NCBI GenBank assembly: GCA_027491785.1
Contig: JAOZGJ010000101.1
Span: 101,007-165,006, forward strand
From: Thermoproteota archaeon
GTDB taxonomy: Archaea; Korarchaeota; Korarchaeia; Korarchaeales; Korarchaeaceae
Reading direction: 5' to 3'
DNA length: 64,000 bases
Part shown: positions 27,721 to 37,911 of the stretch, piece by piece
Layout of the letters: every line of letters begins with the position of its first letter
How positions within the stretch are numbered: the first letter of the stretch is position 1
Notes under the pieces: model-generated
The model's input: the letters and a program-made list of their open reading frames with translations, nothing else
Told to the model about the DNA's origin: nothing
Databases searched by the model: none
Program-made: the position numbers and the translations under genes

Positions 27721-28946
27721 GGGTATTCCCTCCTTCTCCTACCTACTTCCTCTCCCTCTGAATTAAACCTAATATATCCAAAAGATATACCACTTACTTC
27801 TCCATTATATCTCGTCAATACCTCAATTTCTCCACTCTTAGGACTTAAGGAAGTTATGATCCCCACCCCAGCATATAACTTGCCTTTAAGGAGGCCCACA
27901 TATAGTCCATCATAATACCTTAATGGAGCAATTTTCACATCTTTTTTCAGTAGATTAGACATCATTATGCATTTTTCCCTATTTACTGGAGCTTCTGTGA
28001 GTACAATAAGCATATCAGGTGATTCTTCTACCCAGAGAACTTTAACCCCCAGTAGATCCTCCAAGAATGGCGCGTATTCACTTTTCTCTCTCCCTGTATA
28101 TATAAATGTATTTTTAAGGCAAACATTCTCCAACTTAAACCTTCTAATACGGCCATTTTGTAAATATTTCCTAACTAGGGCCTTCCTGGCGCCTATCCTG
28201 TAAGGCTGGCTCTTAATGCCATAAACGGGGGAGTCCACCCTCTTAACTTCAATTTCCTTCGGAATATTCTTAATTATATGGTCTAGGTCATGCTTTTCCC
28301 TTTCAATGGCTATTACTATGTCAGGTTCGGTGAATTCTATCTTGAAACTCTTAAGAACCCTGGCAGACCCTCCATCTACGAATCCTGTTGTATTTATGAG
28401 AATCGTGTCTGTTTTAGATTCTTTGAGAGCATCTAGAATACCTTTCATCATAGGTAGGAAATGGCCTATAGGCGTTTTGTCTCCTATAAAATACATAAAA
28501 TCTGGTTCTAATAACTTTGTATGAATTACTGGGAAATCTAAATATTTTAAAGATATAACGCCAGGTGGTCCCAAGTCTGATTGACCTATATCTGAGTTCA
28601 GCAACGTTACAGGATCACCACTGCTGGTTATCTTATTAGCTAAGTACAGTATGGATGAGCTCTTTCCCGAGTCTGTCCTCCCTAAAAACAGAGCTTTCTT
28701 CCCCACCAGATAACTAGGTAAAGATGTCCACCAGGGAGGAATTGGGTCTCTTAGCCTAGTATAATGTCCATTTACGTCTATCGTAGAGGCAACTCTTGCT
28801 GTTATTAACAGATCTACTCCCTCTAGTAAAACACTAGCTTCTTCGGCAATTTTTCCCCATACCTCAACTTCTCCAGTTACTGTACTAAATGAAGCTGGAG
28901 ATCTCAGTATAATGCCTTCTCCCTTTGAGAGGGTAATCCTATCCAT
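27717..28946 (-). CDS. Clp1/Grc3-type polynucleotide 5'-hydroxyl kinase
   Basis: KALFLGRTDSGKSSSILYLAN P-loop, NSDIGQSDLGPPGVISL, INTTGFVDG. Confidence 0.85.
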   Translation of the reverse strand: MDRITLSKGEGIILRSPASFSTVTGEVEVWGKIAEEASVLLEGVDLLITARVASTIDVNGHYTRLRDPIPPWWTSLPSYLVGKKALFLGRTDSGKSSSILYLANKITSSGDPVTLLNSDIGQSDLGPPGVISLKYLDFPVIHTKLLEPDFMYFIGDKTPIGHFLPMMKGILDALKESKTDTILINTTGFVDGGSARVLKSFKIEFTEPDIVIAIEREKHDLDHIIKNIPKEIEVKRVDSPVYGIKSQPYRIGARKALVRKYLQNGRIRRFKLENVCLKNTFIYTGREKSEYAPFLEDLLGVKVLWVEESPDMLIVLTEAPVNREKCIMMSNLLKKDVKIAPLRYYDGLYVGLLKGKLYAGVGIITSLSPKSGEIEVLTRYNGEVSGISFGYIRFNSEGEEVGRRRREYP

Positions 28947-29093
28947 TTATGGATTCAGTAAGCTGATCTTTTTAAGAATCACTAGGTTATCACATCGGCA
29001 GATCCTAACTGATTATTTACCTATCTATTCCATTCAACCCTCTGAGGGAGTGATTTCTTATATGTATTTTTCCACTTTAGACAGGCGGACAAG

Positions 29094-29834
29094 ATGATCG
29101 ATGTAGTTATAAAAATAGGCTGTTGTGGTTTTCAGACATCTAAAAGTAAGTATTTTGAGAATCTCAGGTTAGTAGAAGTCCAGAAGACTTTCTATAGACC
29201 ACCTAGGCTTAGTACATTAGATAGATGGAGAAAAGAGGCACCTGAGAATTTCGAATTTACGGTAAAAGCCTGGATGGCCTTAACCCACGATCCTAAGAGC
29301 AGGATATGGGATAAGACTGGTTTACCGCGGGAGGAGGGATATGGCTTACTAAAACCAACAACGAAGAACTTTTATATATGGGAGGAGTTTAAGGAAGCAG
29401 CTAAAAGATTAGATGCTAAAATTATAGTATTCCAGAGCCCTCCCTCTTTTAAAGCCACAAAGGAGAACGTAAGTAATGTTGATCGCTTTTTCTCCTCTAT
29501 AAAGGGAGAGTTTGAAATAGTATGGGAAGTTAGAGATGAAAGTTGGTTCTCTAGTGAAGAGTTTCCTCTTATTTTAGAGAAACACGAGATATCTCACGTT
29601 GTTGATCCATTTTACGAGACTCCAGTTTATGGTGAGATCAGGTATTATAGATTGCATGGAAGTAGAAAGGGCAAGAAAATATTATATTCATATAAATATA
29701 CCAAGAGAGATCTCTCTAATTTAATTAATCTGATAAAAAAGTTTCTATTAAAGGAGAACTATGTTCTCTTCAATAATTCCTATTATAGTTTTGAGAATGC
29801 CCTACAGTTAAAGGAAATGATTCAATCTAGGTAG
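29094..29834 (+). CDS. DUF72 family protein
   Basis: KIGCCGF, VEVQKTFYRPP, FTVKAWMALTH, WEVRDESWF, YYRLHGSRKGKKILYSYKYT. Confidence 0.85.
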   Translation: MIDVVIKIGCCGFQTSKSKYFENLRLVEVQKTFYRPPRLSTLDRWRKEAPENFEFTVKAWMALTHDPKSRIWDKTGLPREEGYGLLKPTTKNFYIWEEFKEAAKRLDAKIIVFQSPPSFKATKENVSNVDRFFSSIKGEFEIVWEVRDESWFSSEEFPLILEKHEISHVVDPFYETPVYGEIRYYRLHGSRKGKKILYSYKYTKRDLSNLINLIKKFLLKENYVLFNNSYYSFENALQLKEMIQSR

Positions 29835-31105
29835 TACCACCCTTCCATCTTACGCCAATCCCAAGTGATGCCTTCTCCTATGGCCATACCATATACTATG
29901 GTCCCTCTCCAAACGCTGAATTGGGGATCTGAAACCATTTTAGGTCGAGTTTCTAAACCTATCGATTTCATCATTAGCCTCAATTTGGTAGAAGAATCCG
30001 TTGCTATCCCTTCAAGGCCCTTAGGTACAGTCCAGTTAAAGGCCCCTCCAGACAGTATAATGTTTCTTGATATGGAAGACTGCAGCTCTACAGGGGTTTT
30101 AGAGATAGATAGTTTAATCGCCTCTGCTAGACTGGTATCACCGGGAACTATCTCCCCTCCGACTAGTGTATCCTTTGGTGGTGTGAATCCTCTAGAATAA
30201 TAGCTCTCAAATATTTCATGACTTGGATTAAAGAAGAATTCTCCTATCAGGAATCTCTGCCAAACCTTTTCTCCCATATCTATTTCAACGGTAGTACCGG
30301 GTATCCTGAATACTGATTGAAGAGCACTTGGATGCTCTTTAGCCCAATTAACAGCCTTCTCCAAGTCTATAGGAAGTAGCCCTACGGACTCCTTAAATAT
30401 CCTAACGAATTTCTCCTCTCTAGCGAGATCAGGATATCCTATATCCCTCAAAATTTGAGCAGCAATTCTATCAGAGTCGCTTCCACCTCTATTTAGTGGT
30501 ATTAGTGCGGCTTTTATAACATCCCTGCTTATCGGCGTTATTTGGGTATTCCCATGCCCTGCTTCAACAACAACGCATGTGATGGCCTTCTCAGATATTG
30601 CAACTGCAAGGGGCTGAGGTATTATAGTAATAGCTCTTACTAGGCTTTTCCCTTCTTCTTGGTGTACTTCCCTATGTATTTCGAAGAGTTTCTCGTACAT
30701 GTAAGTAGGCGCCTGGGCGGCTAGTGCGGCCACTACATAAAACCCATTGAAGGGAACTCCTGTTGTATCTGTTCCTCCAGGATAATACTTGAGGAGTCCG
30801 TATCTTACAAGCTCCTTTATGACCTTCCATCCTCTTTCATCGTTCCTATCCACTATTCCATTCCTCATAGGGTAATAAAGCCTAGAAAGGTCAGCCCTTG
30901 ACTCTAGATACTCTGAAACATCGTTCCCTACTACAACCTCCTTAGCCTCAACTCCTCTTATCTCAGCAGAGATCTTTGAGACTTTAGGAAAGTAGCCTCT
31001 ATTTTCAGTCATATCCGGCCCTGTTTTCATTAACCACCAAGGGCCAAACTTATAATAAGATGTGCCGAAATCGGATCCAAAGACCGGTTTACTCGTGACC
31101 GACAA
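29822..31105 (-). CDS. Crenactin (archaeal actin homologue)
   Basis: GSDFGTSYYKFGPW, YPMRNGIVDRND, IPQPLAVAISEKAITCVVVEAGHGNTQITPIS, LNRGGSDSD, NIILSGGAFNW, DPQFSVWRGTIVYG. Confidence 0.93.
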   Translation of the reverse strand: MSVTSKPVFGSDFGTSYYKFGPWWLMKTGPDMTENRGYFPKVSKISAEIRGVEAKEVVVGNDVSEYLESRADLSRLYYPMRNGIVDRNDERGWKVIKELVRYGLLKYYPGGTDTTGVPFNGFYVVAALAAQAPTYMYEKLFEIHREVHQEEGKSLVRAITIIPQPLAVAISEKAITCVVVEAGHGNTQITPISRDVIKAALIPLNRGGSDSDRIAAQILRDIGYPDLAREEKFVRIFKESVGLLPIDLEKAVNWAKEHPSALQSVFRIPGTTVEIDMGEKVWQRFLIGEFFFNPSHEIFESYYSRGFTPPKDTLVGGEIVPGDTSLAEAIKLSISKTPVELQSSISRNIILSGGAFNWTVPKGLEGIATDSSTKLRLMMKSIGLETRPKMVSDPQFSVWRGTIVYGMAIGEGITWDWRKMEGWYYLD

Positions 31106-31724
31106 TCTTTAGCACCTTCCTAAGTTTTATTAGATCTTCTGCCTTTATTATTTCTGCAGGATCTACCTTCCCCGTATAGTAATCTACCTTAACACCTTCA
31201 GCTATTAGAAGAGATGCCTTTATTATAGAACCGTAGCTATAGCCACCTATCTTCAGGTCGCTCCTTATCACCCTATGGCAAGGTATTATGAGAGGGAAAG
31301 GGTTCTTCGATGCGTAAGTTCCAGCGGCCCTCGGGGAGGTCCCTAGAGCTCTGGCTAATTCTCTATAGGTTGTAACTTTACCTCTAGGGATGGATTTCAT
31401 TAATAGTAGGGCATTCCAAAACTTTTCTCTGGGATGAGGGGCCAGTTTCACATCATATGAGTCGGGATCTAGTCCTAAGAAAAGCCTATCAACGTAGCGA
31501 GCTATATCAGTAGCTATCGGTATGTGATACTCTGAGATGAGTTCTATAGAGCTACCCCAAGTAGAATAGCAGGTGGCCCTCAAATCCGCTTCAGCGTCTC
31601 TTTTTGATGATAACGGTATTGTATTGCAGTATAATTCTCTTCCATTCAGTCCTATGCCTATATATCTTCCATCTATCTCTTCGATGACGTATCTAATCAC
31701 TTCACTGGCCACCTGCACCACCAT
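31089..31724 (-). CDS. ogt: O6-methylguanine-DNA methyltransferase
   Basis: IPRGKVTTYRELARALGTSPRAAGTYASKNPFPLIIPCHRVIRSD with active-site PCHRV. Confidence 0.94.
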   Translation of the reverse strand: MVVQVASEVIRYVIEEIDGRYIGIGLNGRELYCNTIPLSSKRDAEADLRATCYSTWGSSIELISEYHIPIATDIARYVDRLFLGLDPDSYDVKLAPHPREKFWNALLLMKSIPRGKVTTYRELARALGTSPRAAGTYASKNPFPLIIPCHRVIRSDLKIGGYSYGSIIKASLLIAEGVKVDYYTGKVDPAEIIKAEDLIKLRKVLKIVGHE

Positions 31725-31776
31725 GTTAATGGGTTAGGTGCGCTATTTAAAGGGGAATATAGCCCCCTTTACCCGT

Positions 31777-32817
31777 ATGGAACTAGTTAGAATAGATGGA
31801 AGTTATGGAGAAGGTGGAGGATCTATCCTGAGATATGCTCTATCCCTCTCCGCGATAACGCTGAAACCTGTAGAGGTATTCAATATAAGAGCGAGGAGAG
31901 ATAGACCCGGGCTAAGACCACAACATTTGAATGCTGTGAGGGCTTTAGCTAAGCTAGTCGGTGCTCATGTTGAGGGTGATCAGATAGGCTCCAAAAGAGT
32001 GATTTTCATCCCTCGACATAGGAGATCTGGGAAATTTGAAGTAAATATAGGTACCGCAGGAAGCATAAGTTTGATAGTACAGGCCCTTTTACCCGCCAGC
32101 ATCAATTCAGGTGGAGAAGTGAGTTTCTTGATCAGAGGGGGAACAGATGTACCTATGGCTCCTCCTATAGACTACATGAAGGAAGTGTTCCTGAGAAATA
32201 TAGCTCTCATGGGAGCCAAAGTAGAGATGAATATCTATAGAAGGGGCCATTATCCAAAAGGAGGAGGGATAGTTGAGATGAGGGTAACTCCCTCTAGATT
32301 AAATCGTTTAGTCAAGATTAGACGAGATGAGGTCCAAAAAGTCAAGGGAAGGGCTCATGCTGTTAAGCTTCCTAAGCATGTAGTTAGTAGAATGGCCAGA
32401 TCGGCATCTAAGGTCCTCGCAGAAAGGGGATTTTTAGTTGATATAGAGGAAGAATGGTCAGAAAACTCTCATCTAGGACCTGGAGCAGGAATAGTCTTAT
32501 GGACTGAGAGTTCTCCAGTTATAGGTTCTGATGATCTTGGAAAGAGGGGAAAACCTAGCGAAGAAGTTGGTAAAAATGCTGCTCTTAAGCTGCTTATGGA
32601 GCTAGATACTGGAATGGCTCTAGACGAGCATTCAGGAGATATGATAATACCCTACTTGGCTATGGCTTCTGGAAGATCTAGAGTAGGCATATCGAGGCTT
32701 ACCTTGCATGCTGAAAGTAATATATGGTTAGTGGAGAAATTTCTACCGGTTAAGTTTAAGGTGGAGGGTGGACTTGGTAAGCCCTCTATAGTGGAAGTAG
32801 AAGGTGCAGGTGTCTGA
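31777..32817 (+). CDS. rtcA: RNA 3'-terminal phosphate cyclase
   Basis: IDGSYGEGGGSILRYALSLSAIT, RPGLRPQHLNAV, RGGTDVPMAPPIDY, KGGGIVEMRVTP. Start trimmed to the ATG at 31777. Confidence 0.94.
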   Translation: MELVRIDGSYGEGGGSILRYALSLSAITLKPVEVFNIRARRDRPGLRPQHLNAVRALAKLVGAHVEGDQIGSKRVIFIPRHRRSGKFEVNIGTAGSISLIVQALLPASINSGGEVSFLIRGGTDVPMAPPIDYMKEVFLRNIALMGAKVEMNIYRRGHYPKGGGIVEMRVTPSRLNRLVKIRRDEVQKVKGRAHAVKLPKHVVSRMARSASKVLAERGFLVDIEEEWSENSHLGPGAGIVLWTESSPVIGSDDLGKRGKPSEEVGKNAALKLLMELDTGMALDEHSGDMIIPYLAMASGRSRVGISRLTLHAESNIWLVEKFLPVKFKVEGGLGKPSIVEVEGAGV

Positions 32818-32819
32818 TA

Positions 32820-34526
32820 TTGGAGTATAGCGAGGAATTCATGAGAAAAGTAGAACTTGTAGCATCCAAAGCAGGCTTAAGTATAGAAGAGGTTCTTCAG
32901 AGGATAGAGCAGTATGTCCAGGAGATGAAGGGATTAGTAAAGCCTGATGGTGCTCTTTCCTTGGTAGCTAATGAGCTGGGTATTAGCTTATCTCTCTCAA
33001 GCGAGACACCTTCTCAGCTAGTGATAAAAATAAGTAGGTTAGTGCCTGGTATGAGGAAGGCTACTGTCCAAGGGAAGATCGTGAGGATGTACGGCGTTTT
33101 AGAGTATGTCAATAGAAGTGGAGAACTTTCTGAAAGAGTTGAATTCAAGTTAGCTGACGAGACAGGACTGATAGATGTTATTGCTTGGTCCAAAAGCGTA
33201 GTTGAAATGGTTAGGAGAGGAGAGCTCAAAGAAGGAGTTGTTATAAGGGTAAGTAACGCGAGAGTGTCGGAGAGATTTGGAAAGATCACGCTTCATTTGG
33301 ACTCCAGCTCAGATATAGAGATACTTGCATCTGGTTACGAAGACATAAAGGTTTTAGAGAGAAAACCCTTGAAAATTAGTGAAATTTATGATAAGGAGGG
33401 ACAGGAAATAGATTTCAGGGGAACTATTCTAAGCATTTTTCCGGTATCAGAGTTCACGAGAGAAGATGGAAGTATAGGTAAGAGAAGTTCTTTGCTAGTA
33501 GAAGATGAGGAAGGAGATACCATAAGAGTAGTTTTATGGGGAAATAAAGCTAAAATGTCCGACGAATTGACTGAAGGATCTATTATTCTATTCGAAAATA
33601 TTAGGGTAGTTGTCAGAGAAGAATCAGTGGAGCTTCACAGCACTCCTCATACAAAACTCAGGATAATAAAGGAGGGTAAGGGAGAAAAAAGGGAAATAGA
33701 AGCCAATGTTTTGTATAAATTCCCCATAGAGGAGATAGGAATAGCCAAAAAGAAGGTATTCTTAGATCTCTTAGTGGAGATCGATGGAGAACTTGATATA
33801 CTTAGGATCTGGGACGATTGGGTGAACCTCCTTAAGGAAGAGAAGCCCCCGTTCAAGATCAAAATAGGCCCCATATACAGGGGGGAGGATGGCATTCTCT
33901 CACTTAGTAAGTCAGGCGAAGTGGAGGTTCTGGGGAGGATAGGGGAAGAAGTATCACTCAATCCTAATATTGGAAAACTAGCTAAGAAGGTAAAATATAG
34001 AAGAATGTGGATAGGAGAATCGTCAGATGGTTTAAGAGAGTTCAGAGGTACTATAACATATCTTTCTGAATTAGCGAAGGTGTCTTTTTATTGCCCTAAA
34101 TGTGGATCACGTGTTAAATCCGAGTATGGGCATTTTTATTGCCCTAAATGTGGAGAGATTGAGGATGCCATTCCTCTCCTATATTTAAGCTTTATTTTGG
34201 ATGATGGAACCGGAGTAGCTAGAGTTATAGCATTTAGGGAGAAAGCTGAGTCTATTTTAGGAATGACAACGGATGATGTCATTAGGAGATCGAATGAGTT
34301 GGGAGAGGCAACCTATTCCATTCCCACAGAGCATGTGATCCCTAATTTAATGGGGAAGGAAGTTATAGTTAGGGGGAGAGCTACTTATCTAGAAAGCGGT
34401 ATAGTAAAGCTAATTCTCGATGATATTGAGGATGTTATCCCTGAACAAGAAGCTAGAGAGTTATTAAGGGAGATAAGAGAATCGTGGCTCTCAGGAAGTG
34501 GGAAGTTTGAGGATAATAATGGATGA
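32820..34526 (+). CDS. RPA-family ssDNA-binding protein with multiple OB folds and zinc ribbon
   Basis: VQGKIVRMYGVLEYVNRSGELSERVEFKLADETGLIDVIAWSK OB fold, repeated; FYCPKCGSRVKSEYGHFYCPKCGEIE. Confidence 0.9.
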   Translation: MEYSEEFMRKVELVASKAGLSIEEVLQRIEQYVQEMKGLVKPDGALSLVANELGISLSLSSETPSQLVIKISRLVPGMRKATVQGKIVRMYGVLEYVNRSGELSERVEFKLADETGLIDVIAWSKSVVEMVRRGELKEGVVIRVSNARVSERFGKITLHLDSSSDIEILASGYEDIKVLERKPLKISEIYDKEGQEIDFRGTILSIFPVSEFTREDGSIGKRSSLLVEDEEGDTIRVVLWGNKAKMSDELTEGSIILFENIRVVVREESVELHSTPHTKLRIIKEGKGEKREIEANVLYKFPIEEIGIAKKKVFLDLLVEIDGELDILRIWDDWVNLLKEEKPPFKIKIGPIYRGEDGILSLSKSGEVEVLGRIGEEVSLNPNIGKLAKKVKYRRMWIGESSDGLREFRGTITYLSELAKVSFYCPKCGSRVKSEYGHFYCPKCGEIEDAIPLLYLSFILDDGTGVARVIAFREKAESILGMTTDDVIRRSNELGEATYSIPTEHVIPNLMGKEVIVRGRATYLESGIVKLILDDIEDVIPEQEARELLREIRESWLSGSGKFEDNNG

Positions 34527-35151
34527 CCGAGAACCGGGGATTATAGAGATACTTCTGAGGAAATATGGCGCTCTAGTAGATAAGAGGAGGATAGAGATAG
34601 CTGATTATTTGATTGGAGAGGATGTATGTGTAGAAAGGAAATCACTGAACGATTTTATAAGGTCAATCTATGATGGGAGACTCTTTGACCAGATAGAACA
34701 GATGAAAAATGGCTGTAATATAATCATTGTGTTAGTAGAGGAGCCATACTTCCATATAAGGCCTAATTCTAAGCTTCATTATCTCGGAGCCCTTTCCTCC
34801 CTAGCTCTCAGGGGTGTTTCTGTTATGCACGTTACATCTCCCGACGATACAGCCAGATTTCTCTTTTATTTGGCTAAGAAGGTAGAAGGAGAAAAGCCAT
34901 CGATAATCCCAGTGAAGAGAAGGAGGAGACCTAAATCATGGGAGGAAGCTTTCGCTGTATTAACTAGCTTTCCAGGTATAGGGCCTAAATCTGCCGAGAA
35001 ACTCCTCAAGAGATTCGGCACATTAAATGACGTATTTAATGCTGATTTCTTTAGCCTTAAGAGAGTAATAGGAGAGGCTAAGGCTAAAAAGCTAAAGGAG
35101 GTGATTAATACACCTTTCAGGCGAGTTAAGGAGACAAGGTTGGAAGATTAA
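34498..35151 (+). CDS. Short XPF-type ERCC4 nuclease (nuclease + HhH, no helicase)
   Basis: IIMDDREPGIIEILLRKYG, VERKSLNDFIRSIYDGRLFDQIEQM, LTSFPGIGPKSAEKLLKRFGTLNDVF. Confidence 0.93.
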   Translation: MGSLRIIMDDREPGIIEILLRKYGALVDKRRIEIADYLIGEDVCVERKSLNDFIRSIYDGRLFDQIEQMKNGCNIIIVLVEEPYFHIRPNSKLHYLGALSSLALRGVSVMHVTSPDDTARFLFYLAKKVEGEKPSIIPVKRRRRPKSWEEAFAVLTSFPGIGPKSAEKLLKRFGTLNDVFNADFFSLKRVIGEAKAKKLKEVINTPFRRVKETRLED

Positions 35152-36446
35152 GGATATAAACGTGTGGGCGTTCTCGGGAAGGGTATTGCGTTTCTTATAT
35201 GAGGTAGGCCAGCGATCCATCTAATTGTCCTCTCTATCCCAAGACCAAATCCGGAGTGAGGTACGCTCCCGTACCTTCTCAGATCCAGATACCACTTGTA
35301 ATCCTTAGGATCTAAGTTCTCCTCTCTCAACCTCATCAAAAGCTCCTCCTCAGAATCTATCCTCTGGCCACCACCTATTATCTCACCAATACCCTCTGGA
35401 GCCAGTAGGTCAGCGCAGAGTACAACATCCGGTCTCTTAGGATCGGGCTTATGATAGAAGGCCTTAGCCTTCTTAGGATATCTAGTAACAAATACAGGTA
35501 AGTCAAATTCCAATGAAATAGCCCTTTCAGTCTCCGTTCCTAGATCATCTCCCCATTCGATGGATGCGCCTTTCCTCTTAGCAATCTCTATAGCCTCATC
35601 ATATGTTATTCTAGGAAATCTGTCATCTGGAGGTTCGAATTTTCTATTCATGGCCTCTAAAATATGACCTGCTCTCTCTACGACCTTCTGGGAGATATAT
35701 CTAACAAGAGATTCTGCCACTTGCATCATTCCATCCAGATCAGCCCATGCCATCTCGGCTTCAGCATGCCAAAATTCAGTTAGGTGCCTTCTGGTCCTAG
35801 ACTTCTCTGCCCTGAAGCTGGGTTGTATTGTATAAACATTTTCAAAGGCAAATATGGCAGCTTCAAGGTAAAATTGGGAGCTTTGCGTTAAATACGCTTT
35901 CTTACCGAAATAAGGAACTTCAAAGAGCGTAGCCCCTCCCTCTACTGCAGCACCAACGAATGTGGGTCCTTCAACTCTTACAAATCCATTCTTTATGAAC
36001 CATTCTTCTGCTGCTCTCATTGCCTCTCTCCTTATGAGGAGCGCATTTCTCATCTTTGTAGTTCTAATGTGAAGGTGCCTGTTATCTAGGAGGAACTCCT
36101 CACCTGAATCGGGTTTTATAGGGAAGTCGTGAGATTTTCCTGCTATTTTGATCTTCGAAGCAAGTACCTCTACTCCTGTTGGAGATCTAGGATCCCTTCT
36201 TAATCTACCTTCAATTATTAGAGAAGATTCTATGCCTGCTTGCCTAGCGTTCTCTAGGTCTTCCTTAGATACGTATTCATCCTTGGCAACCACTTGAACG
36301 ATTCCCGTTGAATCTCTGACCCTTAAGAAGACCACTCCTCCAAGCTCGCTTTTTCTATAAACCCATCCTGCTATTTTAACTAATTCACCCTCCTTAAGTC
36401 CTTGAAGCTCTTCTATGAAATGAGTCCTTTCACCGAATTTCCACAT
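35148..36446 (-). CDS. asnS: Asparaginyl-tRNA synthetase (AspS/AsnS class IIb)
   Basis: VYRKSELGGVVFLRVRDSTG, SSQFYLEAAIFAFENVYTIQPSFRAEKSRTRRHLTEFWHAEAEMA, GSVPHSGFGLGIERTIRWI; start trimmed to the ATG at 36446. Asn versus Asp specificity not proven. Confidence 0.85.
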   Translation of the reverse strand: MWKFGERTHFIEELQGLKEGELVKIAGWVYRKSELGGVVFLRVRDSTGIVQVVAKDEYVSKEDLENARQAGIESSLIIEGRLRRDPRSPTGVEVLASKIKIAGKSHDFPIKPDSGEEFLLDNRHLHIRTTKMRNALLIRREAMRAAEEWFIKNGFVRVEGPTFVGAAVEGGATLFEVPYFGKKAYLTQSSQFYLEAAIFAFENVYTIQPSFRAEKSRTRRHLTEFWHAEAEMAWADLDGMMQVAESLVRYISQKVVERAGHILEAMNRKFEPPDDRFPRITYDEAIEIAKRKGASIEWGDDLGTETERAISLEFDLPVFVTRYPKKAKAFYHKPDPKRPDVVLCADLLAPEGIGEIIGGGQRIDSEEELLMRLREENLDPKDYKWYLDLRRYGSVPHSGFGLGIERTIRWIAGLPHIRNAIPFPRTPTRLYP

Positions 36447-36514
36447 GAGGGAAACACCTATGTAACGCATTAAGTAGGGAATAAAAATATGCAAAGGCAT
36501 AGATCCCGAGGTCT

Positions 36515-37840
36515 ATGGAGTTTAGATGTGCATTAGAAAGGCTGAGGAATGAAGGGTTGTTAGAGGTAGTGGACAGTCCTGCATCTGTAAAGTACGAAAT
36601 TGCTGCCTACCTTAAGAGATTAGATGGGCATAAGGCAGTCCTGTTTGAAAAACCCCTTCTGATGGATAGCAGAAGTAGTCCGTTCAGAGTTGCTGGAGGG
36701 ATTGCCACCTCTAAAGACACACTATCTGTATCTTTAGGCTTAGATAAAGTGAGAGAATTGAGAAATAGGATCAAAAAGGCTCTAAAAAATCCTATAAAAT
36801 GGAGAGAAAGTGAGCCTAAATGGATTAAAACTAATATGACAATTCAGGATCTTCCAGTGCTTAAGCACTACGTTGGGGAGCCGGGACCATACTTGACCTC
36901 TTCTATAGTTATTTTCAGAGATGATAGCGGAGTTTTCTCTTCATCGTATCATAGAATGATGCCTATCTCCGACAAAAGGCTCGTTTTAAGAGCGGTAGAA
37001 GGAAGGAAACTTAATAGAACAATAGAAAATTATGAGAGAAGAAAAAGAGAGCTTCCTGTCGCAGTGTCGATTGGCAGCCCGGTAGAGGTAATTATAGCTT
37101 CCGCCGTTCCGGCGGAGAACATAGATAAGATTCAATTGGCTGGTGGTATCTCAGGATATCCTGTAGAAATGTCCCGTTGTGAAGACGTAAATGCTTGGGC
37201 ACCCTCATCATCAGAAATAGTATTATGTGGTAGGATACTTCCAGAGGTAAGAGCTCCTGAGGGGCCATTTTATGAGATATTAGGAAAGGATATTAGAAGG
37301 ATGCAGCCTGTCTTAGAGATAGACAGCGTCTATGTGAGAGAGGATCCAATTTACCAAGCAATATTGCCCGCGAGTAGGGAACATGAAATATTAATGGGCC
37401 TGCCAGTAGAGCCCTTAATTGAGGATAGGGTGAGTGAAGTAGTAGATGTCGTCGATGTTTCTATGACCCCTGGTGGTGCTGGCTGGATAGAGGTAGCTAT
37501 TTCCATAAAGAAAACTGAGCATGATCAGCCTACTTTAGCAGGTCTAATGGCAATATCAGCTCATAAGAGCTTGAAGAGGGTCATTATAGTAGATGATGAT
37601 GTTGATGTATCGGATTACATAGAAGTACTAAGGGCTGTATTACAGAGGGCGCACATTCCAGATGACTATAAGATATTATCTGGGATCAAAGGCTCCTCCC
37701 TAGATCACAGTAATTTGAGAGAAATTTATCTCGATGGTGAAAGTCATATGATAAGGCTCCCTCAGGGTAAGATGATAATAGATGCCACTAAGAAAGGCCC
37801 AAAGGAACTTATGGAGAAACCGAAGAACCCTTATATCTAA
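36515..37840 (+). CDS. UbiD-family decarboxylase (candidate anhydromevalonate phosphate decarboxylase)
   Basis: YHRMMPISDKRLVLRA, VSIGSPVEVIIASAVPA, ECMV-region-like CEDVNAWAPSSSEIVLCGRI, EGPFYEILG. Confidence 0.85.
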   Translation: MEFRCALERLRNEGLLEVVDSPASVKYEIAAYLKRLDGHKAVLFEKPLLMDSRSSPFRVAGGIATSKDTLSVSLGLDKVRELRNRIKKALKNPIKWRESEPKWIKTNMTIQDLPVLKHYVGEPGPYLTSSIVIFRDDSGVFSSSYHRMMPISDKRLVLRAVEGRKLNRTIENYERRKRELPVAVSIGSPVEVIIASAVPAENIDKIQLAGGISGYPVEMSRCEDVNAWAPSSSEIVLCGRILPEVRAPEGPFYEILGKDIRRMQPVLEIDSVYVREDPIYQAILPASREHEILMGLPVEPLIEDRVSEVVDVVDVSMTPGGAGWIEVAISIKKTEHDQPTLAGLMAISAHKSLKRVIIVDDDVDVSDYIEVLRAVLQRAHIPDDYKILSGIKGSSLDHSNLREIYLDGESHMIRLPQGKMIIDATKKGPKELMEKPKNPYI

Positions 37841-37911
37841 CTCAAAGTTCACATGAAGCATGAAGTTTATTTATCTGGTTGCTCGCTCATAAACGGGGGT
37901 AAAGAAGTAAA

